The notes under the pieces: model-generated
The model's input: only the letters and a program-made list of their open reading frames with translations
Databases searched by the model: none
What the model was told of the DNA's origin: nothing
In this document: in pieces, positions 20,701-30,486 of the stretch
Layout: each line of letters opens with the position of its first letter
How positions within the stretch are numbered: position 1 is the stretch's first letter
Translations under genes and position numbers: made by a program
Assembly (NCBI RefSeq): GCF_000169195.2
Contig: NC_016023.1
Location: 2,480,001 to 2,544,000, forward strand
From: Heyndrickxia coagulans 36D1
GTDB taxonomy: Bacteria > Bacillota > Bacilli > Bacillales > Bacillaceae_C
Length of the DNA stretch: 64,000 nucleotides
Direction of reading: 5' to 3'

Positions 20701-20841
20701 ATGATCGCTCCTTTCTTACTTCTCATTATAAACAGGATTACAAGAAAAATCTATCATAAAAAAACGGGATATAGTGTTTTCCTTTTTGCAAGCTGTTGTG
20801 TACAATATGAATAAGAAATCCCCGGGAGAGGTGCGGGTTTG

Positions 20842-21186
20842 ATGGAGAAAAAAGTGACGATTCAAGTTTACGGGGCGGAGCAAATATGCGCAAGCTGCGT
20901 TGGCGCGCCGTCTTCTAAAGATACATTCGAATGGCTCAAAGCAGCACTTTCGCGGAAATACCCGGGCCAGCCGTTTGACATCCAGTATATCGATATTTTT
21001 GCACCCGGTGATGATCAAAAAGTGCGTGCTTTTGCGCAAAAAGTGATGGATGAAGATCTGTTTTACCCGGTTGTTGTCATTGAAGGTGAGCCGGTGGCAG
21101 AAGGCAATCCAAGGCTAAAGAAAATTTATGCGGTCATGGAGCAGTACGGTTATATCCCGGAAAATGCGTTTGCAGCGCACGATTAA
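20842..21186 (+). CDS. yuzD: DUF1462 protein YuzD
   Basis: A 114-residue protein matching YuzD (DUF1462), with a glutaredoxin-like N-terminus: VYGAEQICASCVGAPSSKDT contains a Cys-x-x-Cys pair (residues 15-18). A thioredoxin-like fold is known for the family; the function is unknown. It lies divergent from the Fe-S carrier yutI, suggesting but not proving a link to redox or cluster metabolism. The start is ATG 20842, one codon after a TTG. Confidence 0.87.
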   Translation: MEKKVTIQVYGAEQICASCVGAPSSKDTFEWLKAALSRKYPGQPFDIQYIDIFAPGDDQKVRAFAQKVMDEDLFYPVVVIEGEPVAEGNPRLKKIYAVMEQYGYIPENAFAAHD

Positions 21187-21358
21187 AAATTTTTCATTAA
21201 AAAACGTTTACAACACCGACTTTGTGGAATTTTTCGAGATGCACTGCAATTTTAAAATAAAGCAGCCCGCATTTTAAGACTGCCCGGCGCCCGGGAGATA
21301 CGCAATCATTGTTTTGCACGGTGTAAATGGTTATAATCAAGGAAAGGAGGTTCGGAAA

Positions 21359-21721
21359 ATGAGTGAAGTGATTCATCTTACAGAAGCAGCTGCGTTTCAA
21401 ATTAAAGACATGATGGAGCAAAACGATGAGCAGGACGCATATTTTCGTGTGTCTGTAAACGGCGGGGGCTGCAGCGGCCTGTCGTACGGCCTGTCGCTTG
21501 ACCACGAAATCAAAGAAGGCGATGCGGTCGGCGAACAGCACGGCATCCGGATTCTCGTCGATCATGAGAGCGCCCCGATTTTAACCGGCACGGTCATCGA
21601 TTATAAGCAGTCGCTTTTAGGGGGCGGGTTCACGATCGATAATCCGAATGCGATTGTCACCTGCGGATGCGGCTCCTCATTTAAAACTAAAACAAAAGCC
21701 GGCACACCGGAAAAATGCTGA
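21359..21721 (+). CDS. yutM: A-type Fe-S carrier YutM (HesB/IscA family)
   Basis: A 120-residue A-type carrier with the three ligand cysteines: GGGCSG and the C-terminal TCGCGSSF. Such proteins take clusters from scaffolds and deliver them to targets such as LipA. ATG 21359 follows a strong AAAGGAGG. It sits with yuzD and yutI in an Fe-S carrier group. Confidence 0.94.
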   Translation: MSEVIHLTEAAAFQIKDMMEQNDEQDAYFRVSVNGGGCSGLSYGLSLDHEIKEGDAVGEQHGIRILVDHESAPILTGTVIDYKQSLLGGGFTIDNPNAIVTCGCGSSFKTKTKAGTPEKC

Positions 21722-21784
21722 AGCATTTAAAGTGATGCTGCAAAAACAGGATATTTATACGCCAGCAAGGTTCCCATTTCATTG

Positions 21785-21834
21785 CAGCAGCGCAGGATAT
21801 CCCGCCAATGACAGGCGGGGCTTTTGCGCTGCTG
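21785..21834. terminator. compound stem-loop after yutM
   Basis: An outer perfect ten-base stem CAGCAGCGCA / TGCGCTGCTG encloses an inner CCCGCC / GGCGGG hairpin followed by GCTTTT. The inner hairpin can terminate yutM; the outer arm is unusual for a simple terminator. Confidence 0.65.
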
Positions 21835-22300
21835 AATTGATTTAAGCTCCTTTTTGGCAAAGTCCCTTTCATTCGCAAGCCTCACAAAAATCTTTTCAAA
21901 AAATCCAGCCAGCGCCTGTCTTCCGGTTTTCTTCCTGTCCGGGCACGCCAATTTCCTTCGCTGTTTGTACATCCGCATTTATAAACGCCTTCCTTGCGCT
22001 AAAAAGCCACAACTTTTTACAAAGTCATTAAAAATAAAATACTTTTTCGTAAATATGTTTATTCATGGAAAAAAGGGTAGATATACCTTAGCTGCTCATT
22101 TGCCCGGATTTTTCGGAAAAAGGGGAAGGGAACTTGGTCCTTGCATAATGGGGGAGAAAGGAATGTCGAGGGGGAAGCTGCGTTATGTATTCCTTTACCC
22201 GCATTATACATAAAAAAACCGTACCCCGGGTTCGATAAAAAGTTAAGGAAATTCTGCGATTTATCAGCTGCAGAATGAAGATTGGAAAGGGGAAACTGCA
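21835..22300. other. intergenic region without a supported gene
   Basis: About 460 bp with no open frame that has a ribosome site and protein-like composition. It contains an inverted repeat ATTCTGC..GCAGAAT near 22250-22276, just upstream of the next gene. Nothing else is recognised. Confidence 0.4.
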
Positions 22301-23371
22301 GTGAAAAAATGGCATGTGCTGCTTGTTGTTCTGGCATTGGTATGGGGATTGGCTGCCTGCGGGAAATCAGATAAAAAAGCAGAAGCGGAAGGGGGATCTG
22401 CCAATAAAAACAAGTTAATTGAAGCTTCAATTACAGACGCGTCCTATGCCCTGTTGAAGGATGACGATGCGGATGTTTCGGAAGACGGTGAGAAAGACCT
22501 CCTGGCCGTTGACTTAAAGATCAAAAATGTGTCTTCGGATACGGTCCATATCTCTCCATATAGCAATATTAAATTATACGATGGCAACGAAGAAGTGAAC
22601 ATAGAAGAAGACATATACAGCACCCGGCTCGATATGGGCACTTCACGCGGCGGCAGTATCGGGGCGGGCAATGCAAAAAAAGATGACCGTACTGGTAAAA
22701 GTAAAAAAAGGCAAAACATATACATTGGGCATCCAGCCGTTTACGGAAAAAAGCGGGGATGACAGTGACGAGTTGAAACTTGCGCTAGATACCAAAAAAT
22801 ACAGTAAATCGTACGATTCCCTGCAGGACCCGGCAAAAGCGTTAAAGGCATATATAGACACCATTTATTTAAACAAGGACAATGCCGATTATGAAAAATA
22901 TGTTTCAGAGAATAAGGAAGCTGTCCAGACAGATGCATATAAAACCTTTAAAAAAGCCTTTAACGACAATATTACCGATGATATATCAGATGCAGATATG
23001 AAAAAGTATTATGAAGCCTACAAATCGGCCGCTGCCGAAAAAGCGAAACTGGATGCGGAAGCCGTTGCGAGCTACAAAAATAAAGCGGTCGTAAAGCTGA
23101 CCTATTCCACCATTTCTATGGACGATATTTCTGAAAAACCGGAAAAATATGCAGATGAATATTTGGATAACAGCGAAAATTACGATTCAGAAAAAACAAA
23201 AAATATGCCCTCTCCAAATTCGATTCCATTGTAAGTTCCATGGAATCAAAAGAAGCTGAAGACCCGGCAGAAGTTTCCATGGTGAAAAAAGACGGAAAAT
23301 GGACGGTTTGGCAGGAGAATGACTATACAAATGAGCTGGAAGAAGCTTTTACAGGCGGAGAGGTGTATTAA
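22301..23371 (+). pseudogene. DUF5105-like lipoprotein gene, two frameshifts
   Basis: GTG 22301 follows GGAAAGGGG and opens a lipoprotein signal with lipobox LAAC (Cys20). The coding sense then moves to another frame at an A7 tract near 22675 and back to the first frame at an A6 tract near 23205, ending at 23371. Removing one A from the first tract and adding one to the second restores a single ~356-residue protein with a continuous Gly/Lys-rich central domain (KKGKTYTLGIQPF) and C-terminal MVKKDGKWTVW. It resembles DUF5105 lipoproteins of Bacillus. The compensating indels may be real or sequencing errors. Confidence 0.7.
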
Positions 23372-23374
23372 CCT

Positions 23375-24509
23375 ATGGCGCAACTCACGAAACATAAATG
23401 GCTGATTGCCATAGCTGCAGCCGTGATTCTTGTACTTGCGGTTATACGGATCGCGCTCTCCCAGGCTTCAAAACCTGACCGGGTACTGGAAAAGTTCGAG
23501 AATGCGGTCAAAACAAAGGATACGAAGCAGCTGGAAGGGCTGATTGTTGCCGACAATCCGAATGCATTGGTGAACAATACTTCCCTTCAGGCCATGATCC
23601 GGTATTTAAAAACCAATGCAAACAGTTATCAGGTGATAAGAGATGGCATTCATAACCAAATAAAGGACGAAAATTACGCGGAAACGAACCAGCAAATCAG
23701 CCTCGTTCAAGACGGAAAGAAATGGGGATTTTTCCCCGACTATAAGCTGAAAGTGAAGACCGTCCACTTAAAAGTGACCGGGCAAAGCGACAACGACCAG
23801 CTTAATGTGTCAATCGGAAATATGAAAGTTCAGAAAAAAAGAAAGCCATACTTACGGCCCACTTTTGCCCGGAACTTACCAAACGAATGTAACGGTAAAA
23901 AACAGTTTGGGAACCTTTTTCCAAAAAGAGAAAAAGGATTTATGGGGAAATTCCGAAGTCAGCATGATTGTTGATGACAGCCGCCTTGCCCAAAAAAGCG
24001 AAAACGTACAAAAAGGGATTTTGGAGGCGATCCGCAAGTTCAACGAGGATCTAAGTGTATATACGACTTCCGGACTGGATGCCAATAAGCTTTCAAACGC
24101 GACCGATTCTTTTAAGGAAGACTTTTCACTTGAACAGGCGCAGTTTGAAGCCATTAAAGATTATGTAAATGAAGTGACTTCCCAGTATTTGGGTTCCGTC
24201 GTAAATATGGATGAACTGAGCATCAACCATTTTGATGCAGACTGGAAAGCGGAAATTGAAGCACTCGTTTCCTATAACGAAAAGATCAAATATACGGGAG
24301 AAAAAAATTATGAGGACTATTCCTACAAGACCCTCCGCAAATATACGCTTAAATATGACAAGAATTCAAAAAAATGGCTCGTGGATGATGCGGCAGACGC
24401 CAAAGCGGATGGATCAGAAAGCAGTGCATGGGAGAACAAAAAAGAACTGAAACAAAAAAATGCCCCCGTCCTGAAATGGATCCGGAGCGGCGATAAGAGC
24501 AATATTTAA
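23375..24509 (+). pseudogene. TcaA-like membrane protein gene, one frameshift
   Basis: Starts with a membrane segment (residues 9-30, WLIAIAAAVILVLAVIRIAL) and continues as an extracytoplasmic protein similar to TcaA/YvbJ. The conserved GPLLPGTY segment of that family lies in a different frame from the start. The shift is at an A7 tract near 23837; deleting one A joins both parts into ~377 residues. The C-terminal part ends in an NTF2-like pattern (LKYDKNSKKWLVDDA). The usual N-terminal zinc ribbon of TcaA is absent. It begins four bases after the preceding broken lipoprotein gene, so the two are probably one operon. Confidence 0.7.
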
Positions 24510-24547
24510 TCAAAAATCCCGGTTGGGCAGCCATCCGGGATTTTTGA
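24510..24547. terminator. bidirectional terminator
   Basis: TCAAAAATCCCGG pairs perfectly with CCGGGATTTTTGA; it serves the TcaA-like gene and the convergent yumC. Confidence 0.9.
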
Positions 24548-24554
24548 TTTTTCC

Positions 24555-25550
24555 TTATTCAAACAGCGAAGTGCTGTGCATCGGCTGGACGCGGGCTTTC
24601 GGGTCAAGATACGTTTTCGCGTTGCTGACCGCTGTGGTGGCTTCCCCGAACCCCGTTACGATTAACTTCACTTTACCTTCAAACGTGCAAACATCGCCGG
24701 CTGCGTAAACGCCTGGGATATTTGTTTCCATTTTGGAGTTGACGACAATGGAATTTTTTTGAATCTCAAGGCCCCAGTTTTTAATCGAGCCGAGTGACGA
24801 AATAAAGCCATAATTGCAGATAATGGCATCAATATCAAGCGCTTCTTTCGCATCGCCTTTTACTTCTTCAATCATAAGCCGGGAGATATTTTCCCCATCA
24901 CCCATCACTTCGCTCGCGACAAACGGTGTTTTAATCTCAACGCGCGATTGCTTCAATTGTTCCACCGTACGTTCATGGGCACGAAATTTGTCCCGGCGGT
25001 GGATGAGCGTCACTTTTTCGGCAACCGGTTCCAGCATAAGCGCCCAGTCAACCGCGGAATCGCCGCCGCCAAGGATGGCAACACTTTTGCCGGCAAACTG
25101 GTCCATATCATTCACAAAATAAAACAGATTCTTTCCTTCGTATTGTGCAGCATTTTCAACTTCGAGGCGGCGCGGCTGGAATGCACCAACACCGGCAGTG
25201 ATGATGACCGCTTTGGAATGGTGGATTTCTTTATCAGTTGTTAGCGTAAAAATGCCGTCTTCATTCTTTTCAAGCATTTCTGCGGACTGGCCCGTGCAGA
25301 TCACCGGCTGGAACATGGAGGCCTGCTCTTCTAATTGATTTACAAGATCAGCCGCCTTCACTTTCGGAAAACCGGCGACATCGTATATATACTTTTCAGG
25401 GTAAAGCGCAGCCAGCTGCCCGCCAAGCTGTGGCAGACTTTCAATGATTTTTACGGACATTTTCCGTAATCCGGCGTAAAATGCTGTAAACAAGCCGGTC
25501 GGCCCGCCCCCGATAACGGTTATATCATAAACGGTTTGATCTTCCTTCAA
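24555..25550 (-). CDS. yumC: ferredoxin/flavodoxin-NADP reductase YumC
   Basis: A 331-residue thioredoxin-reductase-like ferredoxin-NADP+ reductase. The FAD-binding [14 protein letters not shown] is at the N-terminus, the NADPH-binding [11 protein letters not shown] in the middle and the second FAD block GVYAAGDV near the C-terminus. It lacks the redox-active Cys pair of thioredoxin reductases, as expected for YumC. TTG 25550 is chosen: it follows GGAGGGG and gives the usual N-terminus; ATG 25574 lies directly on its own ribosome-site-like sequence. Confidence 0.93.
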   Translation of the reverse strand: MKEDQTVYDITVIGGGPTGLFTAFYAGLRKMSVKIIESLPQLGGQLAALYPEKYIYDVAGFPKVKAADLVNQLEEQASMFQPVICTGQSAEMLEKNEDGIFTLTTDKEIHHSKAVIITAGVGAFQPRRLEVENAAQYEGKNLFYFVNDMDQFAGKSVAILGGGDSAVDWALMLEPVAEKVTLIHRRDKFRAHERTVEQLKQSRVEIKTPFVASEVMGDGENISRLMIEEVKGDAKEALDIDAIICNYGFISSLGSIKNWGLEIQKNSIVVNSKMETNIPGVYAAGDVCTFEGKVKLIVTGFGEATTAVSNAKTYLDPKARVQPMHSTSLFE

Positions 25551-25807
25551 CGAAACCCCTCCAATACGCTTCATTCTCCTTCATCATAGCACATTTTGGG
25601 ATAGGCGCACAGGCAAAAAAACTCTATGAGGCAAGGAGGTAGGTATTCATGCGTCCGGAAAAATTTCGTGGTGCGATGTGATATATTAGAATATTTTTAT
25701 TATTATTTTAGTACAGTTTTCAATTGAAAATAGCGGGTAAAAAGCATATGATTGAAGTGGAGAATATGTATTTTTTGTGACAATTTGATGGAAATCATGT
25801 GACAAAT

Positions 25808-25840
25808 TTGACGTGTCAATTATCGTGAATAAAATCACAA
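25808..25840 (+). promoter_or_regulatory. yumB promoter overlapping a Rex-like operator
   Basis: TTGACG (25808-25813), a 16-bp spacer and TAAAAT (25830-25835) form a sigma-A-type promoter. TCGTGAATAAAATCACAA at 25823-25840 matches the Rex consensus TTGTGAANNNNTTCACAA at all but two defined positions and covers the -10. A TGTGACAA-type direct repeat lies upstream at 25776 and 25798. Rex represses NADH dehydrogenase genes in B. subtilis; its role here is inferred. Confidence 0.6.
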
Positions 25841-25904
25841 ATAATGGATGATGTTGTCATACAGGCACCGGCCTGTCCAAAATAAAGAGATGGAAGTGAG
25901 AAAA

Positions 25905-27125
25905 ATGGAGAAACCGAAAGTGGTGATACTAGGTGCCGGCTACGGCGGGCTCATGACCGTGACGCGGCTGCAAAAACAGCTTGTAAAAGGGGAAGCGGAC
26001 ATCACACTTGTGAACAAAAATGATTACCATTACGAAACAACATGGCTTCATGAAGCTTCCGCCGGCACATTGCACCATGACCGGGTCCGCTACCCGATTC
26101 AAAACGTCTTAAATAAGAATAAAGTGCAATTTAAGCAGGCGGAAGTCAAGCGGATAAAAAAAGACGCGAACACAGTTGAGTTAAAAGGCGGGGAAGTGTT
26201 ACCATATGATTATCTCGTCATTGCACTTGGATCCAACGCGGAAACATTCGGAATCGAAGGCTTGAAAGAGCATACTTTTTCGATTACAGATGTAAGCGCT
26301 GCCCAAAAAATACGGGAACATATTGAGCGCCAGTTCGATGCCTATCGAAGGGAACTCGATAAAGATGACAACCGTCTCACCATTGTAGTCGGCGGTGCGG
26401 GTTTTACCGGCATCGAGTTTCTTGGCGAACTGGTGAACCGGATTCCGGCGCTTTGCAAAGAATACGGGATCCAGCGGGATAAAGTGCGGATCGTTTCGAT
26501 TGAATCCAATCCTGTCGTCCTCCCGCAATTTGACCGCGAACTTGTCGATTATGCCCTTTCGTATTTGGAAAGCAAAGGTGTCGAGTTCCATATTGGTACG
26601 GCGGTTAAAAAAGCAACAAAAGATGGGGTATGGGCCTGCAAAAAAGGCGGAGAGCCATATGAAATCAAGGCAGGAACTGTCATCTGGTCCGCGGGTGTGC
26701 GCGGGAATACCGTGATTGATGCGTCCGGGTTTGAAACGGTGCGCGGCCGAGTGAAAGTCAATCCGGATTTGACCGTTCCGGGGCATGAGAATGTGTTTGT
26801 GATTGGGGACTGTGCGTTGATCATCAATAAGGACACAAACCGTCCGTACCCGCCAACAGCACAGATGGCCATGCAGCATGGAGAAATATGCGCACGGAAC
26901 CTCCTGAAAAAGATCCGCGGTGAAGAAAGCCTTGAAGCTTTTACCTTTCATGACAAAGGCACTGTTTGCTCCCTTGGGGAAGACAATGCGATCGGCATTG
27001 TGTTTGGCAAAAAGCTGAAAGGCACTTCTGCTTCTGTTATGAAAAAAGTCGTGGATGATCGTGCCTTGTATATGATCGGCGGCACGAGGCTTGTTTTAAA
27101 GAAAGGAAAATTTAATTTTATATAG
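25905..27125 (+). CDS. yumB: type-II NADH dehydrogenase (NDH-2) YumB
   Basis: A 406-residue FAD enzyme passing electrons from NADH to menaquinone at the inner membrane face without proton pumping. The first Rossmann motif is [13 protein letters not shown]; the NADH-binding one is [17 protein letters not shown]; the conserved FVIGDCA block binds FAD. The C-terminal ~60 residues form the membrane-associating segment. ATG 25905 follows a GGAAGTGAG ribosome site. It stands alone behind its Rex-like promoter and could be the main or a paralogous Ndh. Confidence 0.92.
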   Translation: MEKPKVVILGAGYGGLMTVTRLQKQLVKGEADITLVNKNDYHYETTWLHEASAGTLHHDRVRYPIQNVLNKNKVQFKQAEVKRIKKDANTVELKGGEVLPYDYLVIALGSNAETFGIEGLKEHTFSITDVSAAQKIREHIERQFDAYRRELDKDDNRLTIVVGGAGFTGIEFLGELVNRIPALCKEYGIQRDKVRIVSIESNPVVLPQFDRELVDYALSYLESKGVEFHIGTAVKKATKDGVWACKKGGEPYEIKAGTVIWSAGVRGNTVIDASGFETVRGRVKVNPDLTVPGHENVFVIGDCALIINKDTNRPYPPTAQMAMQHGEICARNLLKKIRGEESLEAFTFHDKGTVCSLGEDNAIGIVFGKKLKGTSASVMKKVVDDRALYMIGGTRLVLKKGKFNFI

Positions 27126-27147
27126 CAAAAATATCATCGCGTTATTT

Positions 27148-27176
27148 TTGACGAAATTCGGTTTTTTCAGTAAACT
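27148..27176 (+). promoter_or_regulatory. promoter of yuiB
   Basis: TTGACG (27148-27153), a 17-bp spacer and TAAACT (27171-27176), 30 bp before the yuiB start. Confidence 0.6.
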
Positions 27177-27205
27177 AGATGTATAACGGGGATGCGGAGG
27201 GGCTT

Positions 27206-27523
27206 ATGAGTATACCGGTATTGATCATTTCGATGGTCCTTTTTCTTGTTTTGTTTTTCGGTATCGGTTTTATTGCCAATATGCTTTTGCGGATGACCTG
27301 GATTCTCTGTTTCATTTACCCGGTCATTGCGCTTTCGATGATTGACCGGATTACTTTTTCCCGGTATTTTACCGATCCCGGGACGGCTTTCCGGCAACTT
27401 GGGGAGCATCTTGCTTCCATCCATTTATCGGATGCCCTCGTGCTATCGAGCGGCCTTGCGGGGGCACTTTTGGCCGGTGTTGCGATAAAAGCGCTCCGGA
27501 AAAACGGATACCGGATGTTTTAA
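27206..27523 (+). CDS. yuiB: membrane protein YuiB
   Basis: A 105-residue protein with about three membrane segments (residues 4-28, 31-47 and 75-96). The pattern FFGIGFIANMLLRMTWI is characteristic of YuiB of Bacillus. Function unknown. ATG 27206 follows GGAGGGG. It lies between yumB and yuiC, as in B. subtilis. Confidence 0.85.
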   Translation: MSIPVLIISMVLFLVLFFGIGFIANMLLRMTWILCFIYPVIALSMIDRITFSRYFTDPGTAFRQLGEHLASIHLSDALVLSSGLAGALLAGVAIKALRKNGYRMF

Positions 27524-27549
27524 AACTGCCTTTGAGGCAGCTTTTTTTT
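27524..27549 (+). terminator. terminator after yuiB
   Basis: CTGCC-tttga-GGCAG, followed by CTTTTTTTT. Confidence 0.8.
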
Positions 27550-27779
27550 GCCTTCAAATTGGAGGCGGACCGGCAAAAGCCGGCACAAATATTCCCGGAT
27601 AAAGCGTTTAAAAAATGCACATCAACCAGCGCTTTTTGGAAGAGCCATTTTCAGAACAGAGAGTGGGCGGAATAAGTTGTCGCGAAAAAATGGCAGGCGG
27701 ATCAGTCGTTTTTTTGCCAATATGCCCGCATATTTTGTAACGGCATGGGAAACAATAGCCCTAAGAGGAGTGAAACCAA

Positions 27780-28394
27780 TTGAACATGAAAAAATGGATG
27801 ATCCGCTTATTGATGGCCATTTTATTCATATGGGCAATGATTTCCACTTTCCAGGCGCTTTCGGGGATAAAAGCAGCAGCTGCAAAAGCGGCACCTGCTT
27901 CAACATTGGAAAAAGGATTGGCCGCTATTGCCGCGAGCCAGCCGCAGCCATCCCTTGATGCCTATGACTGGAGCAATTACCCGAAAAAGAAAGTGACAGC
28001 AACGGGGTATACGGCAGGGGCCGAATCGACCGGAAAAAGTCCCGATCATCCCGGCTACGGCATCACCTACTCCGGGGTGAAAGTGAAACGGGATTTATAT
28101 TCAACGATTGCTGCCGATACATCCATTTTTCCAATCGGGACGGTCCTTTATATCCCAGGCTACGATTTCGGTGTTGTGGCCGATACAGGATCCGCCATAA
28201 AAGGGAACCGGCTCGATCTGTATTTTGAAACGGTTTCGGATGTTTACAAGAAATGGGGAAAACAGACGCTTGATGTGTATATTATTAAAATGGGGGACGG
28301 GTCCCTGACTGAAAAGGAACTGGCTGAACTGAACGAAAACAAAACGATGCAAGTGTTCCGGCAGCAATATATTAGACCGGAAACGGAAGAATAG
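27780..28394 (+). CDS. yuiC: 3D-domain protein YuiC
   Basis: A 204-residue exported or membrane-anchored protein with an N-terminal hydrophobic segment (residues 6-25) and a C-terminal 3D domain carrying the acidic signature ([18 protein letters not shown]). In B. subtilis YuiC is an Sps/RpfB-like cell-wall lytic enzyme, a muralytic transglycosylase. TTG 27780 has the better spacing from GAGGAG; ATG 27786 is two codons on. A terminator follows at once. Confidence 0.87.
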   Translation: MNMKKWMIRLLMAILFIWAMISTFQALSGIKAAAAKAAPASTLEKGLAAIAASQPQPSLDAYDWSNYPKKKVTATGYTAGAESTGKSPDHPGYGITYSGVKVKRDLYSTIAADTSIFPIGTVLYIPGYDFGVVADTGSAIKGNRLDLYFETVSDVYKKWGKQTLDVYIIKMGDGSLTEKELAELNENKTMQVFRQQYIRPETEE

Positions 28395-28420
28395 CGCAAA
28401 ATGCCGGTTGCGCTTTTTTT
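28394..28420 (+). terminator. terminator after yuiC
   Basis: GCGCAA / TTGCGC stem, then TTTTTTT. Confidence 0.8.
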
Positions 28421-28467
28421 GTGCGTTTTTTTCAAGCGGACGGCTATAATGGAACAGAGGTGGTTGT

Positions 28468-30486
28468 ATGTTTGAAATTTGTACAGGGGATCCGTTTGAA
28501 TGCCGGGAAGACTGCCTTGTAATCGGCTTGCAGCAAGTTCCAAAAAAGTTTGACGGCTTGCTGGAAAAACTCGACAACCGTTTCGACGGGGAACTGACGG
28601 AACTGGTAAAATCCGGCGATCTATCCGCGCACGCCGGCAGCCTTTCTGTCATTCATACCCTCGGAAAACTGCCTGTAAAACGGCTTTTGTTTATCGGGCT
28701 TGGCAACCCGAAAAAAATCAGAAAAGAACATTTGAAAAGGATGTTTGGAAAAGCAGTGAAACACATCCTGAAAATGAGATGGGCTACGGCAGCGGTTTTT
28801 CTCGATACGTTTTGCGCCGGCACAATCAACGGGGAGGAAGCCGCGCAGTTGCTCGGTGAAGCCGCTCCCATGGCCGCATACCAGTTTGCCGGTTACAAAA
28901 GACAGCCGAATATTCCGGAAGTGCAGCTCGAAAAAGTAGCGGTTTACATCCGGGCTGCCGGGAAAAAACCGGAACCGGTGGAAAACGTCACAAATGTTCA
29001 TTCCAGGGTTGCCGGGAAGGCTGAAACCCAACTGGAAAACGCAGATCATGTTAGTGGCCCCGGGAGACCGGAAAACGTCGAACATGTTAGTACCAACGGA
29101 AAAGCCGAGGCCCGACTGGAAAACGCCGAACACGTTCGTGTCAACGGAAAAGCAGGTGCACAACCGATTCAAAACGCCAATCCTCATTGGGGTGCTGCCG
29201 GGAAAGCAGAAGGCAGGTTGAGGAACGCCGAACAAGCGAGTGCTGCCGGAAAAACAGAAGGCCGGCTGGGAAATGCCAAGCATGTTAATGCCCCCAGGAA
29301 AGCAAAAGGCCGGCCGGGAAACGCAGAGCATGTTAATGTCGCTGGGGAAGCAGAGATCCGACCGGAGAACATTGGACATGCTGGTGCCGCCGGAAAAGCA
29401 AAAGGCCGGCCGGTTAAAAACGCCAGTCTTCAAACGGGTACATACCGTAATACCGATCTCCCCGGGGAAACAGTGGGCACTGCCCTGCACCGTGGGTACG
29501 TTTTTGGCAAAGGCGTGAATACGGCACGAACGCTTGTCAATACGCCGGTGAATATTTGGACACCGGTCCGTCTCGCGGAATACGCCGCATCACTTGCTGA
29601 AAAATACGCTTTTGAAGTGGAAATCCTTAAAAAAACGGAGATGGAAAAGCTTGGAATGGGGGCGATTTTGGCTGCGGCCGGGGAATCAAAAGAGCCGCCG
29701 AACATGATCGTGCTGAGATATGCGGGCGAACGAGAATGGGGCAATGTGCTTGCACTTGTCGGAACCGGCGCCGTGATCGATGGTTGCACACCCGGTGCAA
29801 ATGTAGGCATGGCAGGGGCAGCAGCTATTCTGGGTGCCATGGAAGTGGTCGGGGAACGGAAACCGGCAAAAAACGTGGTGGCGGTACTTCCCGTAACCGG
29901 TAATCGCATAAACGGTACCACAGGGGGCGTTCCTGCAAACGATGGACAGGGTAAAATGCCTGTTGAAACGGGCACTGTCATCACGAGCATGAACGGTAAA
30001 ACGATTGAAGTGCGGGATACCGGTGCCAGCGGGTTGCTGATGCTTGCAGATGCCGTAACGTATGCGAAACAATATGGTGCAAGTCAAATTGTAGATGTTG
30101 CAACCTTGACTGCGGACGTGATCCCGGCGCTCGGCCGCGATAAAACAGGCGCTGTCGCCAATTGTGATGCTTTTTTTGAACGGGTGCTGGAATCTGCAAA
30201 GGAAGCAGGCGAATTCATCTGGCGCTTCCCTGTAACGGAAGCGGACATAGAGAACGTACGAAGCAGCAAAATTGCCGATTTGAACGGTTGGCCGGGCAGC
30301 GAAGGCCGCGTGATCGAAAACGGGGCTTTTATCGGGGCGTTTGCGGAAGACACCCCGTGGGTCCATCTGGAAATGTCAGGAACCGCCATAACAGGGAAAG
30401 AAACCGATCTTGGCCCGGCCGGCGCAACCGGCGTAATGGTACGGACACTGGCCGTGCTGGCTGAGAAGATGGCAGAACAGGATTAA
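28468..30486 (+). CDS. degenerate leucyl aminopeptidase homologue (yuiE locus) with repeat insertion
   Basis: A 672-residue M17 leucyl-aminopeptidase homologue in the yuiE place, ~160 residues longer than usual. Residues 1-165 match the N-terminal domain; 181-322 are about nine 16-residue repeats; 335-672 match the catalytic domain. The metal/catalytic motifs are missing. Where active enzymes have GKGxTFDSGG, this has GTGAVIDGCT. The KSDMGGAA block is deleted (VGMAGAAA). NTDAEGR is DTGASGL. The family's metal-ligand Lys, Asp and Glu and the catalytic Arg are therefore gone. The rest (VDVATLT, SSKIADLN, TPWVHLEMSGTA) is well kept and the frame is open. This is either a pseudoenzyme under selection or an old decaying gene. 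A strong hairpin follows. Confidence 0.85.
   Translation: MFEICTGDPFECREDCLVIGLQQVPKKFDGLLEKLDNRFDGELTELVKSGDLSAHAGSLSVIHTLGKLPVKRLLFIGLGNPKKIRKEHLKRMFGKAVKHILKMRWATAAVFLDTFCAGTINGEEAAQLLGEAAPMAAYQFAGYKRQPNIPEVQLEKVAVYIRAAGKKPEPVENVTNVHSRVAGKAETQLENADHVSGPGRPENVEHVSTNGKAEARLENAEHVRVNGKAGAQPIQNANPHWGAAGKAEGRLRNAEQASAAGKTEGRLGNAKHVNAPRKAKGRPGNAEHVNVAGEAEIRPENIGHAGAAGKAKGRPVKNASLQTGTYRNTDLPGETVGTALHRGYVFGKGVNTARTLVNTPVNIWTPVRLAEYAASLAEKYAFEVEILKKTEMEKLGMGAILAAAGESKEPPNMIVLRYAGEREWGNVLALVGTGAVIDGCTPGANVGMAGAAAILGAMEVVGERKPAKNVVAVLPVTGNRINGTTGGVPANDGQGKMPVETGTVITSMNGKTIEVRDTGASGLLMLADAVTYAKQYGASQIVDVATLTADVIPALGRDKTGAVANCDAFFERVLESAKEAGEFIWRFPVTEADIENVRSSKIADLNGWPGSEGRVIENGAFIGAFAEDTPWVHLEMSGTAITGKETDLGPAGATGVMVRTLAVLAEKMAEQD
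29008..29433 (+). repeat. 48-bp coding repeats within the aminopeptidase homologue
   Basis: About nine in-frame units, mostly 48 bp, encode a 16-residue consensus near [AV]-x-G-K-A-E-G-R-L-x-N-A-E-H-V-x. One unit is shortened to 12 residues and one lengthened to 18. The segment is rich in Gly, Ala, Asn, Lys and Arg, lacks hydrophobic clusters and is probably disordered or extended. It lies in the linker between the two folded domains. Confidence 0.9.

Noticed and set aside
21854..22213. 119-codon plus-strand frame before the broken lipoprotein gene
   Set aside because: No ribosome site, irregular composition, and no similarity to a known family.
28621..29490. 289-codon antisense frame through the aminopeptidase homologue
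   Set aside because: It mirrors the coding repeats on the other strand, is Cys/Phe-rich and has no ribosome site; the plus strand carries the recognisable M17 protein.
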